DNA of 64,000 nt from Panacagrimonas sp041603235 (GTDB lineage Bacteria > Pseudomonadota > Gammaproteobacteria > Nevskiales > Nevskiaceae), in NCBI GenBank assembly GCA_041603235.1, contig JBFIES010000003.1:1-64000 (forward strand). The letters are read 5' to 3'. The notes beneath the pieces are model-generated. The model saw nothing but the letters and a program-made list of their open reading frames with translations, made no database searches and had not been told where the DNA came from. Positions within the stretch are counted from its first letter, which is position 1. The number at the start of each line of letters is the position of its first letter. Below are positions 7,848 through 16,549 of the stretch, piece after piece. The translations under genes were made by a program, and so were the position numbers.

Positions 7848-8358
7848 GTTTCAACCCAGGTTGTAACCCCCGTTGGTGTAACGCCATGGGGTACCCCATG
7901 GGGTCGGGGCAACAGGGGTTGAAGGTGGGTTCTTGAGCAGTACCAAAATTCTATTCACATTCTGCCGCAACGGATTGCGGCGCCGTATGCTTTGTTTTCG
8001 AGTTTTTTTGATTAGATTCCCTTACGTCTCGCCAGCTTTTGGCCTGGGCATTTTTCGAAGCCTGATTTCATTGATTGGCGCGCGTTTGAGTGCCGTTCTT
8101 TTGCGTACCGCCGGGTAGTTGCGCGGTGATCGCCAAGAGAACTGCGCGGGCCCGCCGTACAAGTTGACCAGCGGGTGCCAGACCGTTGCGCGAAAAAAGG
8201 GGGGAGAGTCAGCTTGCAGGGATCAGATGCAGTTGAGCTTCGTCGATGACGACGTGGGTGGAGAGGCGCGGCAAGAGGTAGAGGGCCTGGATCAGCCGGG
8301 TATTCACCTGTGGTGTTGGCGCGCGCTGAAAACTGATCCGCTGCCAGGGGATACTTAC
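7848..8358. other. Intergenic region with nested palindrome
   Basis: About 510 bases without a convincing gene, apart from the nested inverted repeat at 7865-7920. On the minus strand the frame stays open past the RND stop to TGA at 8209-8211. A possible 32-residue ORF from GTG 8307 lies in it (RLIQALYLLPRLSTHVVIDE), but I cannot assign it and it lacks a clear ribosome binding site. Confidence 0.4.
7865..7920. repeat. Nested inverted repeat around an 18-bp palindrome
   Basis: CCATGGGGTACCCCATGG (7884-7901) is a perfect palindrome. It is enclosed by AACCCCCGTTG (7865-7875) and CAACAGGGGTT (7910-7920), complementary with one mismatch. It lies 17 bases behind the helicase relic. Confidence 0.7.
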
Positions 8359-11300
8359 TTACGACCGCTGCTCATCGCCTTGCGCGTCGGCGTCGCCTTT
8401 CGAGGTGTTTGCAGCTATCCATCCGGGACGAGTGGTAGCGATGCGGTAGTACACCGTCGGAAGGATCAGCAGCGTGAGTCCGGTTGAGGTAACCGTGCCG
8501 AAGATCAGCGAGGTCGCCAGCCCGGCGAATAGCGGATCGGTATAGAGGATGAGCGTTCCCAGCGCGACCGTCAGCGCTGACAGCATGATCGGCCTGAAGC
8601 GGACGGCACCGGCGAGCTTGACCGCTTCCTCCAGCGGATGGCCCGCACGCTGGTAGTCGCGAATGAAGTCGATGATCAGCAGCGAATTGCGGATGACAAC
8701 GCCCGCCAGCGCGACAACACCGATGGCAGACCCCATGCTGAAGTCGAGGCCGAGCAGCCAGTGCCCGGGGAATACACCGATGAACCCGAGGGGCACCGCC
8801 GTCATCGCCAACGTCGCGAGCATGAACGACCGGTACACCGCCACGAGCAGAAGGTAGATCAGCGAAAGCCCGGCGATCAGGATCATGCCCATTTCGCCCA
8901 TTGCATCGAGCGTGAGCCGCAGCTCTCCCTCCCACAGCAGTTGGTAGCCGTCCAAGGAACTCGGCGCCTGCGCCCGCAGGGTCAGATTGCCGGTGCGCAG
9001 CACCTTGCCGCCCGGCAGGTCCAGGCCGTCCAGGTGGCGATTCATGTCGAGGATGACGTAGCCCGCAGCGCTGCCCGATACGTCGGAGGCCACGAAGCTA
9101 TACGGCTCATTGTCCTTGCGCAGGATCGGCCGATCGACGTGCGTCCACACGGGCTTCACGAGTTCAGAAACTGGAATGCGCAGACCTTGTGCGTTGACCA
9201 CGTACACCCGATCAAGCTGCTGCGGATCGAGATCGTGCCCGCGCGGCACCTGAACCAGGATGGGCACCGGCGCCCACTCACCTTCGATGCGCGCCTCGGA
9301 GAGGACGCGCGTGCCGAGCAGGTTGCGCAGCGTTTGTTCGACGGCCGTGGCGGTGACACCGGATAACATCGCCTTCTCGTGGTCGACCTGCAGATCGATC
9401 CGCGGCGCATCGACCGATTCAGAGTCGTAGATGTCCACCACGCCCCAGGTCTGTTCGAAGCGTTCACGCACCTGGGCGACCAGTTGACGACGCACCTCGG
9501 CATCCTCGCCGTAGATCTCGGCGACCACCGTGGCGGGACTGGGTGGCCCGGGTGGTGAGTCACGCAGCGTGATATCGAGGCCGGGGTAGTCCGATCTCAA
9601 TTGGGCGGCGGCGGAGCGCAGATCCGCGATCACCTCGGACAAGGTCGTCTTGCGCGCCTTCTTGTGAACCAGCATGACCGTGATCTCGGCAAGATGTGCG
9701 GCCTGACGGTTTCCAGCCCCGCGGATCTGCCCCGCAAAATCCACCACCGGTGGCAGGCCAACGTAGCTCACCCAGTTTGCGACCACCGGCTGATCGCGCA
9801 GCAGCGCGCCCACGCGGCGCACGAGCTCGTCGGTCTTTTCGATCGGCGTGCCTTCTGGCATGTCGAGCGTGATGCTGAAATGGTTGCGGTCCTCCTTGGG
9901 CATGATGGCGAGCATCACGCTGCCGGAAGAGGGCGGGCCGCCGACGCCCGCTGGCCGGATGAATGGCCACGCCGGCTGCATCAGCGCGGCCAGCAGGGCG
10001 AGCGCGGTCAGGGCATAGAACGTCCGGCGACGACGGCGATCGTGCAGCAGCGGCGTCAGAACCTTGAAATAGCGGCGATGCGACGCGGATGTCGAGTCTT
10101 CGTGCGCGTGCGACTGGACGTGCCCGCGCAGCCAGCGGTGGCAGGCCCAGGGCACGATCATGTAGGCCAGCAGCAGCGACAGCGCCATGGTGACCTGCAC
10201 GTTGAACGTGATCGGCTCGAAGTAGGCCCCGTTCATCCCGGTGAGCAGGTTCAGCGACGCGAACACCAACACGACTGCGAACGTCGCAATAGTTGTCGGG
10301 GGGCCGATCTCGTTGACCGCCAGTACCGCCTGGCGGCGCGGATCGACATCGGTGCGCTGCTGGTAGCTGCGGTAGATGTTCTCGAGCACGACGATGCTGT
10401 CGTCCACGATCATGCCCAGCGACAGGATCATCGCGAACAGCGACATACGATTCACGGTGTGGCTGGTGAGCATATCCACCATCAAGGTCAGGCACAGGAT
10501 CAGGGGCAGCACGAAGCTGATGATCAATCCTGCGCGCAGCCCGAGAAACGGCAGTAGCGTCAGGATCACCGCGCTGATCGCCACCGCCAGATCACGCAGC
10601 AGGTGATTGACCGTGTCGTTGGCTTTGGCACCGTCGTCGCGGGTCGTGACGACGTGCACGTCCGCCGGAATGAATTGCTGGCGCAGCGTCTCGACGGCGG
10701 CCAGCACCTCGCGTGCCGTGGTGACCGCGTTGGTTCCTGGCTTTTTGGCCACGGATATCGTGACCGCCGGCATTTCGGCGGCAACTTGCCCGATCCGCGC
10801 ATCGCCGGGGCCGAAGCCCAGCCTCACCAGGGATTCCCGCTCCTGCGCCGGTCCGTCGTGGACGGTCGCGACGTCGTCCACGTAGATCAGGTGGCCCTGG
10901 TGCACGCCGACCGCCAGCCGGCGCACCTCGTCGGCGGAGCGCAGTTCACCGCGCAACTGCACGCGCAGGCTCCGCCCCGCGCGCACGGTATTGCCGACTT
11001 CCGCGGCCGTGTTTCCCGCAGCCAGTGCATCCAAGCCCTCGCTCAGGGTCAGGCCGAAGGCTTCGAGCCGCGCCGGATCGGGTTCGACGCGAATCTCGCG
11101 TGACGCGCCGCCATGCAACTCGACGCGCGACACCGAGGCAATGGAGTTGAGCCTCTCGATGACGCGCTCGGCCAGACGGCGCAGGGCGTAGTCGTTGTAG
11201 CGCTCCGAGGCCAGCGTGAGTGTGACAATGGGAATGTCGTCAGCATCGACGCGCTTGATCAGCGGCGGTGCAACCTGCGGCGGCAGCTGCGCCTGGACAC

Positions 11301-11664
11301 TGCCGATGCGCTGGTACACGCGCACCATGGCTTTTTCCTTGTCCACGCCGACATCGAACTGGACGGCGACCCGCGCCTGTCCCTGCATTGCCGTGGAATA
11401 GGTATGGTCCACGCCCTCAATCTCTCGCAGGGCGCGTTCCACCGGTGCGGCTACGAGGTGATCGACATCGGCGGCAGACCGACCGGGAAGCGTGTACAGC
11501 ACCTCCGCCCCCGGGACCAGAATCTGCGGATTTTCTTCGCGTGGCGTCAGCGTCGCGGCGAACCATCCGACCGCCAGGCAGAACAGCACGAAGACCGGTG
11601 TGAGCTTGGATTCGATGAAGTAGTCGGCGATCCGGCCGGCCGAGTTGAGTTGCTGCTCGCGCAT
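8359..11664 (-). CDS. RND-family multidrug/solvent efflux permease
   Basis: 1101 residues, usual size for HAE1/AcrB-type inner-membrane pumps driven by proton influx. TM1 is followed by a periplasmic porter domain (PGRSAADVDHLVAAPVE, ALREIEGVDHTYS), then TM2-6 with the proton-relay signature SLGMIVDDSIVVLENIY at about residue 410. A second porter domain follows, then TM7-12 (GVVALAGVVIRNSLLIIDFI; RFRPIMLSALTVALG). It works as a trimer with a membrane fusion protein, encoded 11 bases upstream. No TolC-type gene is present; a FadL-type outer membrane gene is in the operon instead. Substrate unknown. Confidence 0.93.
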   Translation of the reverse strand: MREQQLNSAGRIADYFIESKLTPVFVLFCLAVGWFAATLTPREENPQILVPGAEVLYTLPGRSAADVDHLVAAPVERALREIEGVDHTYSTAMQGQARVAVQFDVGVDKEKAMVRVYQRIGSVQAQLPPQVAPPLIKRVDADDIPIVTLTLASERYNDYALRRLAERVIERLNSIASVSRVELHGGASREIRVEPDPARLEAFGLTLSEGLDALAAGNTAAEVGNTVRAGRSLRVQLRGELRSADEVRRLAVGVHQGHLIYVDDVATVHDGPAQERESLVRLGFGPGDARIGQVAAEMPAVTISVAKKPGTNAVTTAREVLAAVETLRQQFIPADVHVVTTRDDGAKANDTVNHLLRDLAVAISAVILTLLPFLGLRAGLIISFVLPLILCLTLMVDMLTSHTVNRMSLFAMILSLGMIVDDSIVVLENIYRSYQQRTDVDPRRQAVLAVNEIGPPTTIATFAVVLVFASLNLLTGMNGAYFEPITFNVQVTMALSLLLAYMIVPWACHRWLRGHVQSHAHEDSTSASHRRYFKVLTPLLHDRRRRRTFYALTALALLAALMQPAWPFIRPAGVGGPPSSGSVMLAIMPKEDRNHFSITLDMPEGTPIEKTDELVRRVGALLRDQPVVANWVSYVGLPPVVDFAGQIRGAGNRQAAHLAEITVMLVHKKARKTTLSEVIADLRSAAAQLRSDYPGLDITLRDSPPGPPSPATVVAEIYGEDAEVRRQLVAQVRERFEQTWGVVDIYDSESVDAPRIDLQVDHEKAMLSGVTATAVEQTLRNLLGTRVLSEARIEGEWAPVPILVQVPRGHDLDPQQLDRVYVVNAQGLRIPVSELVKPVWTHVDRPILRKDNEPYSFVASDVSGSAAGYVILDMNRHLDGLDLPGGKVLRTGNLTLRAQAPSSLDGYQLLWEGELRLTLDAMGEMGMILIAGLSLIYLLLVAVYRSFMLATLAMTAVPLGFIGVFPGHWLLGLDFSMGSAIGVVALAGVVIRNSLLIIDFIRDYQRAGHPLEEAVKLAGAVRFRPIMLSALTVALGTLILYTDPLFAGLATSLIFGTVTSTGLTLLILPTVYYRIATTRPGWIAANTSKGDADAQGDEQRS

Positions 11665-11675
11665 GCCCTGGCCTG

Positions 11676-12749
11676 CTAGGGCGCCTGCCGCTTCAGGCGA
11701 TCACCGTCGCGGACGCTCTCGGGCACTCGCGCCAGCACCGTCTCACCGGCCTGAAGCCCCGCCGTGACTTCGGTCATGGCGTCATCGCTTCGTCCAGTGC
11801 GCACCCAGCGAAAGTCGAGCCGGTCTTTCTCGCTCACCACGAAAACGCCGGTCAGTCCACCGCGCTGCGCCAGCGCGGCGTTCGGCAACCGCAGGCCGTC
11901 GGTCTGGCCGACCCTGAACCGGCTGCGTCCAAACAGTCCTGGCGTGAGGCCCGCCGCGTCGTCCAGTTGCAGCTTCACCGTGAACCGCCGCGTCACCGGA
12001 TCGCCCGATGGAACCACCCGCAGCACGGTCGCTCGATAGCTTTGCTTCGTGGCATCGATGCTCACCTGCGCCACGTCGCCGACGGCGATGCGCTGCACCT
12101 GCGATTCCGCCACCGCCGTCTCGAACAGCAGCGCCGTATCCGATTCCACCACCAGCAGGGGTCGGCCCGGCGTCACCAGATCGCCTGCCCGTGCCGGTCT
12201 TTCGGCGACCACGCCCTCCACCGGACTGAGGATCTCGGCATAGCGGAGTTGCGCCTGCGCTGCGCTCAACGCCGCATCCTGGTTGCGCAGAGCCTGATCG
12301 GCCGTATCACGTTCCAGTTGCGCCTTGCGTCGCGCGGCGTCGGCGACCAGTCCGCGGGCGAACAAGGTCTGTGTGTCCACCAAGGTGCGTTCGGCATCAC
12401 GCAGCGCGGCTTCACGCATCGCGCGCTGGGCTTGCGCCTGCTGCACGGCCGCTTCCTGATCCCGAGCGTCGAGTTGCACGAGCATCTGGCCACGGCGGAC
12501 GCGCTCGCCTTCGCGCACGCTGATGGCGCGGACATAGGCCGCAAGGCGCGAGCTGATTTCGACCCGCTCGTCGGACACCACCGTGCCCACGGTCTGGTAG
12601 TCCTCGGCGAGCCGTTCGGTGGCCAGGCGCAGGGTCGGCAGATCGTGCTCGGAGGGCACACGCGCCGGATGGGGCTGAGGATCGCCGCAGGCCGCAAGAC
12701 TTGCAGATAGTAGCGAGCACAGCACGGCGGCGAGAACGGGACGCTTCAT
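11676..12749 (-). CDS. RND membrane fusion (periplasmic adaptor) lipoprotein
   Basis: Start ATG 12749 overlaps the stop of the preceding fadL-like gene by one base (TAATG), implying translational coupling. The 357-residue product has a type II signal peptide ending L-A-A-C21. An HlyD/AcrA-type core follows: lipoyl half YVRAISVREGERVRRGQMLV, an alpha-helical hairpin rich in Gln/Ala/Arg (QQAQAQRAMREAALRDAERTL), lipoyl half ILSPVEGVVAERPARAGDLV, then the beta-barrel and proximal domains. It bridges the RND pump to an outer membrane partner. Confidence 0.93.
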   Translation of the reverse strand: MKRPVLAAVLCSLLSASLAACGDPQPHPARVPSEHDLPTLRLATERLAEDYQTVGTVVSDERVEISSRLAAYVRAISVREGERVRRGQMLVQLDARDQEAAVQQAQAQRAMREAALRDAERTLVDTQTLFARGLVADAARRKAQLERDTADQALRNQDAALSAAQAQLRYAEILSPVEGVVAERPARAGDLVTPGRPLLVVESDTALLFETAVAESQVQRIAVGDVAQVSIDATKQSYRATVLRVVPSGDPVTRRFTVKLQLDDAAGLTPGLFGRSRFRVGQTDGLRLPNAALAQRGGLTGVFVVSEKDRLDFRWVRTGRSDDAMTEVTAGLQAGETVLARVPESVRDGDRLKRQAP

Positions 12750-14245
12750 TACTCCCCCAGACTCCACGTCAGGCTGAACTGGGACTGCCAGACGCTGATG
12801 TGCGTATCGATGGTCTGATCCGCAGGATCCCTGCTCACGTCGAAGCTCAGAAGCTCGCCCTGCAAAGCCGTGGGCGTCGCGTTGCTGAAGGTGTTGGATT
12901 CGCGGATCGTGTTTTTGATGGCGTAGATCAAAGCCCAACCCAGTTCGAGTTGTGGCGAGAGCTTCCAGGACAAGCCGAGCGCCGCATGGCGGTCCGTGAT
13001 GGCGGGCGCGAAGATCTTCGGCAAGGTCTGGTCGCGTACCACCGGATTTCCGCCCCAGCTGAGTCCGGCCCGCCAGGTCAGCCGGTCATGCTCGCCCTGG
13101 TAACCGATCTTGTAGACATCGATCGTGTCCCAGCCGAATCCAGGGCCGCCGCTGGCGCCAAGACAGGCGTCGAGCGCCGGAGGGCTCTCGAAGTTGCGTG
13201 TGAACAAGCGCGGAACGAAGCAGTTGTCCGTGAAACGCTGCGGCTCGACCTGATTGGCCAGGGGGCGGATATCACCGTAGCGCACCTGCTCGTAGTCGAG
13301 GAACAAGCGGTGGCCGTCGATCACATGAAACTGCAGGCCAAGGTTGAGCACCGGCGCGAAATCCAGCGATCCGCCGATGATGGCACCGCGATACTTTTCG
13401 AACTCCGTCTGGTACAGGCGCGTCTGGTACGCCGCTCCGATTCCGATTCCATGGCCCAGCTCCCACAGCAGGCCAATCCGCGCACCGCCTCCATACGAAT
13501 AGTCGAACCCGCGGTTGGTTGTGCGCTCCGGAAACTTGGAGAACGCCGCGAATGCCCCGAGCCCGCGTACTTCGATCCTTTGCGCGGCGAATACCGGCGC
13601 GATCCCGACCGACAGGCTCGGCAAGACGCGATACGCCCAGTGCGCAGACACGAGGACCTGCGTGAGGTCCACGCCGAGCGTCGTGCCGCTGCGGCCGCAG
13701 AGCCCCGACGGGTCGGAGAGGGCTGACAGCGGTTGCCCGCCACCGAAATCGCCATCGCAGCGCGCGTCGAGCGTCGGCAGGCCGCGCGCCAGGGTGGCCG
13801 ATCCTCCTTCCGAAAGCGCCTTCAATCCCGAGGCGGAAACGCCCCAGCCGACGGCGGTCCGGTCGTCCCGGCGCCAGTTGCGAGCGAACGACGGAATGGG
13901 GAATACGCCGGTGACGGATGTGTTGCGTCCAGGCTTCAGGTCGAGCAGTCCGAAGGGCGCATTCTCGCCGAGCGGTCCGACTCGAAAACCGCCGTCGGGA
14001 ATCGCGATACCGAGTTCAGCGGTGCGGGTGTTACCCAGCCAGGCTCCTGCTGCCGGGTTGCGCAGGGTGGCCGAGGCATCCGACGCCAGGGCCGTGCCCG
14101 CGCCGGCCATGCCCAATTGCACCGCGCCGGTACCGGGCGCGTTCATGCCATTCGATGCAGCGGCCTCGACTGCAAGCAATAGGACCACGCAGCCGGCGGT
14201 TCGCCTCGACCGGCGCAGCCGGTCGCGGCTCAGGCGGCCGGTCAC
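12749..14245 (-). CDS. OMPP1/FadL/TodX-family outer membrane channel
   Basis: 498 residues with a signal peptide (CVVLLLAVEAAA) and the family's N-terminal hatch sequence NGMNAPGTGAVQLGMAGAGT followed by SDASATLRNPAA. The rest is a beta-barrel ending in SQFSLTWSLGE. FadL-type channels admit long-chain fatty acids, aromatic hydrocarbons and other hydrophobic molecules by lateral diffusion. The gene overlaps the marR-like stop by 4 bases and the adaptor start by 1, so it is part of the pump operon. That is unusual, because RND operons usually carry a TolC/OprM factor. Confidence 0.88.
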   Translation of the reverse strand: MTGRLSRDRLRRSRRTAGCVVLLLAVEAAASNGMNAPGTGAVQLGMAGAGTALASDASATLRNPAAGAWLGNTRTAELGIAIPDGGFRVGPLGENAPFGLLDLKPGRNTSVTGVFPIPSFARNWRRDDRTAVGWGVSASGLKALSEGGSATLARGLPTLDARCDGDFGGGQPLSALSDPSGLCGRSGTTLGVDLTQVLVSAHWAYRVLPSLSVGIAPVFAAQRIEVRGLGAFAAFSKFPERTTNRGFDYSYGGGARIGLLWELGHGIGIGAAYQTRLYQTEFEKYRGAIIGGSLDFAPVLNLGLQFHVIDGHRLFLDYEQVRYGDIRPLANQVEPQRFTDNCFVPRLFTRNFESPPALDACLGASGGPGFGWDTIDVYKIGYQGEHDRLTWRAGLSWGGNPVVRDQTLPKIFAPAITDRHAALGLSWKLSPQLELGWALIYAIKNTIRESNTFSNATPTALQGELLSFDVSRDPADQTIDTHISVWQSQFSLTWSLGE

Positions 14246-14769
14246 GCGGCCGGTCCCACCATGCGTTCTGCTGCGTCCATGGACTCGATGAGCGAGCGCA
14301 GCGTGCGTTGGAGCGCGCGCTTATCCGCCGCGCTCAGACTCGCGAACGCTACCTTCACGATCGGCTCGAACCGCGTTGCATAGGTCCGGACCAGCGTGCG
14401 GCCCGCGGCCGTTGCGACGATGCGGCGGCGTCGCGCGTCGCGCACGTCCTGGCTGACTCGAACCAGTTTCTCGGCAGCGAGCACGCTGAGGATGCGCGTC
14501 ATGTTCGCGTGGTTCTGGCCGACCTGCTCGCTCAGCGTCGAAGGTGTCGTGCCTTCGTCGCCGCTGGCCAGTACCACGATGAGCGTGTGGTAGGAGCTTT
14601 CGGTGAGACCGGTCGGTCGCAGGATCGGATCAATGAACGCGGTGATACCGAGGCTGGCGACGCGGATCAGCCGCATCAGCATCACATCCTCGATCGAGAA
14701 CTCGGGAACGCCCTCGCGCCAGCCCTTGGCACTGGCGTCGACGGCGAGCAGGCGGTCTTTTGTTTTCAT
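14242..14769 (-). CDS. MarR-family transcriptional regulator
   Basis: 175 residues with the MarR winged helix-turn-helix: LTESSYHTLIVVLASGDEGT, then STLSEQVGQNHANMTRILSVL and the basic wing RVSQDVRDARRRRIV. MarR proteins are ligand-responsive dimers that usually repress adjacent efflux or degradation genes. It is first in the leftward operon and overlaps the fadL-like gene (ATGA). An AT-rich inverted repeat lies 14-33 bases upstream of its start, so autorepression of the whole operon is likely (inference). Confidence 0.88.
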   Translation of the reverse strand: MKTKDRLLAVDASAKGWREGVPEFSIEDVMLMRLIRVASLGITAFIDPILRPTGLTESSYHTLIVVLASGDEGTTPSTLSEQVGQNHANMTRILSVLAAEKLVRVSQDVRDARRRRIVATAAGRTLVRTYATRFEPIVKVAFASLSAADKRALQRTLRSLIESMDAAERMVGPAA

Positions 14770-14782
14770 GAGCGTGGCATTG

Positions 14783-14802
14783 ATATTACATCACTATAAT
14801 AT
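14783..14802. promoter_or_regulatory. Candidate MarR operator overlapping promoter
   Basis: ATATTA (14783-14788) and TAATAT (14797-14802) form a dyad with an 8-bp spacer in the AT-rich strip before the marR-like start codon. -10-like hexamers are present on both strands (TATAAT at 14795-14800 on plus). Confidence 0.5.
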
Positions 14803-14893
14803 TATTCGGAAGCAGCAGAACGATCTCGGTGCCGCGTATCTGAGGGCCCGCGATTACCCGTCTGAGGGGTGCGGATCCTTTTAAGGCTTGGGC

Positions 14894-15538
14894 TCACCGC
14901 GCACGGCGATTCACCGGGAACGCCGCCGCTTGTTGCAAGCCCTGCTGGCGTTCCTTCCGCCGCCGCAGCAGCCAGGGCTTCACATACATCCAGTACAGCC
15001 CGCAGCAGAAAGCGAACAGACCAAGCAGCGCCAGCACCGGCTTGATTGCCTTGGCCGGTGCCGTGACGAGATTCGGCGAAGCGGCGAGCAGTAGGGCCAG
15101 GAACAGGAACCCGAACACCGCGATCTGCGCGCCGCCCCACAGGGCGATCCAAGGGCTCGCCGTAAGGCGCACTCCGAACACCGACCGATGCAGATTGCCG
15201 GTGTGCTGGAACAACTGGATTTCCGGGTCGGTCAGGTCGTATCGATTCTTCAGTGCGATCAGGCCGATCCGATCCCGGCGATTCCAGCGAAATCCCGGAC
15301 CGAAGCGTTTGCGGAACTTGCCCTCGTCGGCGATCACTTCGTCGTCAGAATAGAGGCTGTCCAGCGGTTTGGATTCCGCGAGGATGCGGCGCATCTCTTC
15401 CAGCCGCGGGTCGAGTCGCTCCGGTGGCGGCGACTGCTGGTCAGTGCGCAGCGAGACAATCTTGCAGCGAGTCCCGGCGTTGCCCTCGGGCGGCTCTTCC
15501 TGCAGAGCGTTGCGCCCCGGAGCATGACGATCGGTCAT
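14894..15538 (-). CDS. Small membrane protein, unknown function
   Basis: 214 residues from ATG 15538 (MTDRHAPGRNAL); an in-frame ATG at 15568 would overlap the upstream XRE gene. The N-terminal 110 residues are hydrophilic. They are followed by two membrane segments (WIALWGGAQIAVFGFLFLAL; PVLALLGLFAFCCGLYWMYV) and a basic tail RRRKERQQ. It sits 4 bases behind the cI-like gene and is presumably cotranscribed. Phage-exclusion or signalling roles are possible; nothing is proven. Confidence 0.6.
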   Translation of the reverse strand: MTDRHAPGRNALQEEPPEGNAGTRCKIVSLRTDQQSPPPERLDPRLEEMRRILAESKPLDSLYSDDEVIADEGKFRKRFGPGFRWNRRDRIGLIALKNRYDLTDPEIQLFQHTGNLHRSVFGVRLTASPWIALWGGAQIAVFGFLFLALLLAASPNLVTAPAKAIKPVLALLGLFAFCCGLYWMYVKPWLLRRRKERQQGLQQAAAFPVNRRAR

Positions 15539-15542
15539 CGGA

Positions 15543-15980
15543 TCAGGCCGCGACGGACAGCATTTCACGCAGATGGGTCGCGTCGATCTCGCCCTTAGTG
15601 ATGCAATGCTCGTAGCCCAGCCGGATCACCCGCGCCTTCTTGTCGGGCTTGAGCGTGCGACGGTGCTTGGTCAGCCACTCCTCGATGAGGCGGATGACGC
15701 CCTCCATCAATTCCATGTCGAGGACGCGACGACCGACCAGAACCGGATCTTCACCGGGACCGGTGAGCTGCCACAGGGGATCGATCCGGAACGTCTCGCA
15801 CAGCGATCTGAATAGCGCCGTGGGCATCTCCCGCTCGCCGCGCTCGTAATTGGCGTAGGCGCGCAGGGACAGGCCCAGCTTGTCCGCAAAATCAGCTTGC
15901 GTGAGCCCGCTGGCGACCCGGACGGCCATCAACCGGCGCCCCATGACGAGATTATCGTCTTCGCTTGACAACTTACTCAT
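15543..15980 (-). CDS. XRE/cI-like regulator
   Basis: 145 residues. The N-terminal HTH (GLTQADFADKLGLSLRAYAN, YERGEREMPTALFRSLCETF) matches Cro/cI-type domains, followed by about 75 residues without the peptidase signature of LexA-like repressors. It is divergent from the Ner-like gene at 16026 across 45 bases that carry a dyad. This is the layout of a prophage regulatory switch, with a membrane protein gene behind it on the same strand. Confidence 0.82.
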   Translation of the reverse strand: MSKLSSEDDNLVMGRRLMAVRVASGLTQADFADKLGLSLRAYANYERGEREMPTALFRSLCETFRIDPLWQLTGPGEDPVLVGRRVLDMELMEGVIRLIEEWLTKHRRTLKPDKKARVIRLGYEHCITKGEIDATHLREMLSVAA

Positions 15981-15998
15981 AACTGCTTATTGTGAGTC

Positions 15999-16014
15999 TC
16001 AGGACTTCCCCTGA
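15999..16014. promoter_or_regulatory. Dyad between divergent regulators
   Basis: TCAGGacttccCCTGA is a perfect 5-bp inverted repeat with a 6-bp spacer, nearly centred in the 45-base divergent intergenic region. It is a candidate operator for either regulator. Confidence 0.5.
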
Positions 16015-16025
16015 CGATATCACGC

Positions 16026-16322
16026 ATGCGCCCAGCCCTAAAACAACACGAACGGATCAAGATGCGCCTTCGGCTCGCCGGCAGCTCGCTGGCCGAAGTC
16101 GCTCGCGAACTGGGCGTGGCCGGCACGACGGTGACCAGCGTGAGCCAGGGGTACCGGCGATCCCGGCGGATCGAATCGGCCATTGCCGACAAGCTCGGCG
16201 TTGTGGCCAGCAGCCTGTGGTCTGATCGATATCCAGATGGCGCAGGTGGTGATGACCGATCCCCCGTGTCACGGAATCTGGACTGCATAGAAGGTGGCTC
16301 GCTCAGCCCGGTCTTCTGCTGA
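16026..16322 (+). CDS. Ner/SfsB-like winged-helix DNA-binding protein
   Basis: 98 residues. ERIKMRLRLAGSSLAEVARE, LGVAGTTVTSVSQGYRRSRR, IESAIADKLGVVASSLWSDR corresponds to the Ner/Nlp (Mu-type) DNA-binding domain. In that family it represses an opposing promoter. The last 25 residues are not conserved. No phage structural genes are nearby, so it is either a satellite or remnant switch, or part of a small mobile unit later bordered by the IS21 insertion. Confidence 0.72.
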   Translation: MRPALKQHERIKMRLRLAGSSLAEVARELGVAGTTVTSVSQGYRRSRRIESAIADKLGVVASSLWSDRYPDGAGGDDRSPVSRNLDCIEGGSLSPVFC

Positions 16323-16360
16323 TGGCGGTAGCGGTACGTTTCGGGCAGCACAACGAGAAA

Positions 16361-16384
16361 ACCCACGCCTTGCCGGGCGTGGGT
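16361..16384 (-). terminator. Hairpin with minus-strand T-tract
   Basis: ACCCACGCC (16361-16369) pairs with GGCGTGGGT (16376-16384). On the minus strand the stem is followed by TTTTCTCG, so it would stop leftward transcription coming from the IS21 side toward the Ner-like gene. Confidence 0.5.
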
Positions 16385-16549
16385 CTCGAGCAGCTTCAAC
16401 TGAACCTTGAGTCTGCATTCTCGTTTCTGCTTCCGGCGGTGTCAAGGACAGCGGCCCGTCCCGGGCCGTGCGATGCGCCTTTTCCCGCCGCCGGAGTGAG
16501 GGCCTCCCTCACGCCTCTTTCTGGAGGTGTCAATCGATGAGAACGCGGG

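Noticed and set aside
8119..8487. 122-codon plus-strand ORF
   Set aside because: It overlaps the end of the RND gene on the other strand, has no ribosome binding site or recognisable domain.
14894..16322. Complete prophage
   Set aside because: Only regulators and one membrane protein; no integrase, capsid, tail or lysis genes adjoin.
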